A stretch of 64,000 nt of DNA, taken from Auanema rhodensis. Lineage: Eukaryota > Nematoda > Chromadorea > Rhabditida > Rhabditidae. Shown in pieces: positions 61,862 through 64,000 of this stretch. A program made the position numbers and the translations under genes. The stretch lies in assembly GCA_964057225.1 (NCBI GenBank), contig OZ059900.1:2180501-2244500 (forward strand). Direction: 5' to 3'. The stretch's first letter is position 1, and each line of letters begins with the position of its first letter. The notes below the pieces were generated by a model. That model worked only from the letters and a program-made list of their open reading frames with translations. It did not search any database and had not been told where the DNA came from.

Positions 61862-64000
61862 GATTCGAGAATCAAACACACAATACACAAAATAAGTTTA
61901 TTTTGACGAGTTTGCACTGGTATTTATTCATTTTGATCAAAAAAGGTCGAAAATAGAAAGAATTTTTGAATTTTCCGAGTTTTGAGTCCAATTGGGCTAA
62001 ATCGCTCATATATATGATCAAAAGCATAGTTTTACTGTCTATGATAACAAAAGTCTTCAAATATACACTAATAATGATCAAATCACTGAATTTCACTCAA
62101 ATAGCATTACTACACTAAGTATGGTCGTTTTTATGCCTTTAACACCATATACTCACCGATTTTTGGTACAAAATCTGTGATACTCGTAAATTTTGATCAT
62201 ATTCGTTAAGATTTGAGAATCAAACATACAATACACAAAATCAGTCTATTTTTATGAGCTTGCACTGATATATATTCATTTTGATCAAAAAAGGTCGAAA
62301 ATAGAATGAATTTTTGAAATTTCCGAGTTTTGAGTCTAATTTGGCTAAATCGCTCATATATATGATCAAAAGCATAGTTTTACTGTCTATGATAACAAAA
62401 GCCTTCAAATATACACTATGAATGATTAAATCACTGATTTTCAGTCAAATAGCATTACTACACTAAGTATGGTCGTTTTTATGCATTTAACACCATATAC
62501 TCACCGATTTTTGGTACAAAATCTGTAATACTTGTAAATTTTGATCATATTTGTTAAGATTCGAGAATCAAACACATAATACACGAAATAAGTCTATTTT
62601 TATGAGCTTGCACTGATATATATTCATTTTGATCAAAAAAGGTCGAAAATAGAAAGAATTTTTGAAATTTCCGAGTTTTGAGTCCAATTTGGCTAAATCG
62701 CTCATATATAAGATCAAAAGCATAGTTTTATTGTCTATAACAACAAAAGTCATCAATTAAACGCTAGTGATATTTAAATACTGATTTTTGCTCAAGTAGC
62801 ATTACTACACTAAGTATGGTCGTTTTCATGCCTTTAACACCATATACTCACCGATTTTTGGTACAAAATCTGTAATACTTGTAAATTTTGATCATATTCG
62901 TTAAGATTTGAGAATCGAACATACAATACACAAAATCAGTCTATTTTTATGAGCTTGCACTGATATATATTCATTTTGATCAAAAAAGGTCGAAAATAGA
63001 AAGAATTTTTGAAATTTCCGAGTTTTGAGTCTAATTTGGCTAAATCGCTCATATATATGATCAGAAGCATAGTTTTAATGTCTATGACAACAAAAATCAT
63101 CAATTAAACGCTAGTGATGTTTAAATACTGATTTTCGCTCAAATAGCATTACTACACTAAGTATGGTCGTTTTTATGCTTTTAACACCATATACTCACCG
63201 ATTTTTGGTACAAAATCTGTAATACTCGTAAAATTTGATCATATTTGTTAAGATTTGAGAATCAAACACACAATACACAAAATCAGTCTATTTTTATGAG
63301 TTTACACTGATATATATTCATTTTCATCAAAAAAGGTCGAAAATAGAAAGAATTTTTGAATTTTCCGAGTTTTGAGTCGAATTGGGCTAAATCGCTCATA
63401 TATATGATCGAAAGCATAGTTTTACTGTCTATGATAACAAAAGTCTTCAAATATACACTATGAATGATTAAATCACTGATTTTCAGTCAAATAGCATTAC
63501 TACACTAAGTATGGTCGTTTTTATGCATTTAACACCATATACTCACCGATTTTTGGTACAAAATCTGTAATACTTGTAAATTTTGATCATATTTGTTAAG
63601 ATTCGAGAATCAAACACATAATACACGAAATAAGTCTATTTTTATGAGCTTGCACTGATATTTATTCATTTTGATCAAAAAAGGTCGAAAATAGAAAAAA
63701 TTTTTGAAATTTCCGAGTTTTGAGTCCAATTTGGCTAAATCGCTCATATATAAGATCAAAAGCATAGTTTTATTGTCTATAACAACAAAAGTCATCAATT
63801 AAACGCTAGTGATATTTAAATACTGATTTTTGCTCAAGTAGCATTACTACACTAAGTATGGTCGTTTTCATGCCTTTAACACCATATACTCACCGATTTT
63901 TGGTACAAAATCTGTAATACTTGTAAATTTTGATCATATTCGTTAAGATTTGAGAATCGAACATACAATACACAAAATCAGTCTATTTTTATGAGCTTGC
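61862..64000 (+). repeat. Right-end stretch of rare subtypes, last monomer cut by the window edge
   Basis: A* (61,862), x (62,211, with AGAATGAATTT, CACTATGAATG and TATGCATTTAAC), a y variant with a G-like ATGAGCTTGC (62,558), D (62,905, with ATGCTTTTAAC near 63,177), an E head joined to the x-type tail (63,253), another y-like monomer (63,600) and a D head cut at 64,000. CGTTTTCATGCC occurs near 62,820 and 63,862. The mix resembles 2.8-4.2 kb at the other end. Confidence 0.78.

Larger units (their letters stand above)
1..64000. repeat. Satellite DNA array, ~348-bp monomer, ~184 copies, all in one orientation
   Basis: The same unit recurs every 347-349 bp from the first base to the last, always on the same strand. 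Its left end is marked by GATTCGAGAATC or GATTTGAGAATC. Landmarks present in nearly every unit are a run GATCAAAAAAGGTCGAAAATAG, TCCGAGTTTTGAGTC, the palindrome TCATATATATGA, and a box from ACTACACTAAG to CTGTAATAC. A hand count of one monomer gives 100 G/C in 348 (about 29%). There is no interruption by unique DNA, a transposable element or an inversion. The length is close to two nucleosome repeats, as in many eukaryotic satellites. I cannot name the family or species. Centromeric, pericentromeric or subtelomeric location is inferred from array type only. Confidence 0.98.

Noticed and set aside
10-63798. More than a hundred minus-strand ORFs of 62-74 codons with similar predicted proteins, one per many monomers
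   Set aside because: They are the same frame of the same satellite unit repeated. They are short, present only in monomers where a stop happens to be absent, and many class II monomers lack them. Differences between copies readily change the protein, and they share no recognisable domain or start context. Their similarity follows from monomer homogenisation, not protein selection.
1-64000. CRISPR array
   Set aside because: There are no short direct repeats separated by unique spacers. The whole 348-bp unit is repeated and no cas-like gene is present.
1-64000. rDNA intergenic spacer, 5S rDNA array, tRNA array or telomeric repeat
   Set aside because: No rRNA- or tRNA-like segment, no 5S A-box/C-box pattern and no TTAGGG- or TTTAGGG-type runs were seen in the unit.
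1-64000. Tandem LTRs or a retrotransposon-derived array
   Set aside because: No TG...CA termini with target-site duplications, primer-binding site, polypurine tract or gag/pol coding remnants were found in the unit.
1-64000. Assembly artefact made of copied identical units
   Set aside because: Neighbouring monomers differ at many consistent subtype positions, and larger copies differ by scattered private substitutions and whole-monomer gains or losses, which fits real array evolution. The near-identical 8,688-bp-offset blocks still deserve read-level checking.

Overview
The whole window is one uninterrupted satellite DNA array. About 184 monomers of 347-349 bp lie head to tail in a single orientation. 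The first monomer lacks only its first base and the last is cut at the right edge. Base composition, counted by hand on one monomer, is about 29% GC. I see no gene, RNA gene, transposable element, CRISPR array or unique sequence. Arrays like this are typical of constitutive heterochromatin (centromeric, pericentromeric or subtelomeric) in a eukaryotic nuclear genome, probably from a long-read assembly. I do not recognise the satellite family and cannot name the organism or decide between plant and animal.

Monomers fall into two old classes. Class I (A, B, E) has the core GGGCTAAA and a tail reading CTTCAAATATACACTA. Class II (C, D, F, G) has TTGGCTAAA and a tail reading CATCAATTAAACGCTAG (or AATGCTAG). 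Seven subtypes can be told apart by small fixed differences. In the clearest stretch (4,520-6,952) they run E-F-G-A-B-C-D, a 7-monomer higher-order repeat of 2,433 bp that restarts at 6,953. Many other monomers are hybrids whose left and right parts come from different subtypes.

Layout. 1-2,782 holds a duplicated 4-monomer unit. 2,783-4,519 holds irregular rare subtypes. 4,520-10,427 holds the 7-mer repeat with an extra 3-monomer insertion. 10,428-17,031 mixes 7-mer pieces and hybrids. From 17,032 a longer repeat of about 14 monomers (4.87 kb) recurs, each copy starting at an A monomer preceded by a CCGG-bearing junction and each altered by duplication or deletion of whole monomers (17,032, 25,024, 29,543, 33,019, 37,884, 47,266, 55,954). 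From about 43.5 to 49.0 kb a block is repeated 8,688 bp further on (about 52.2-57.8 kb), with only about five differences noticed. A third partial copy begins near 61.6 kb, and rare subtypes resembling those near 3 kb return at the right end.

Nothing here works as a gene set. The interest lies in the recombination history of the array, a 75-bp box that is almost invariant among monomers, a 12-bp palindrome in most monomers, and hybrid switch points that often fall just downstream of it.
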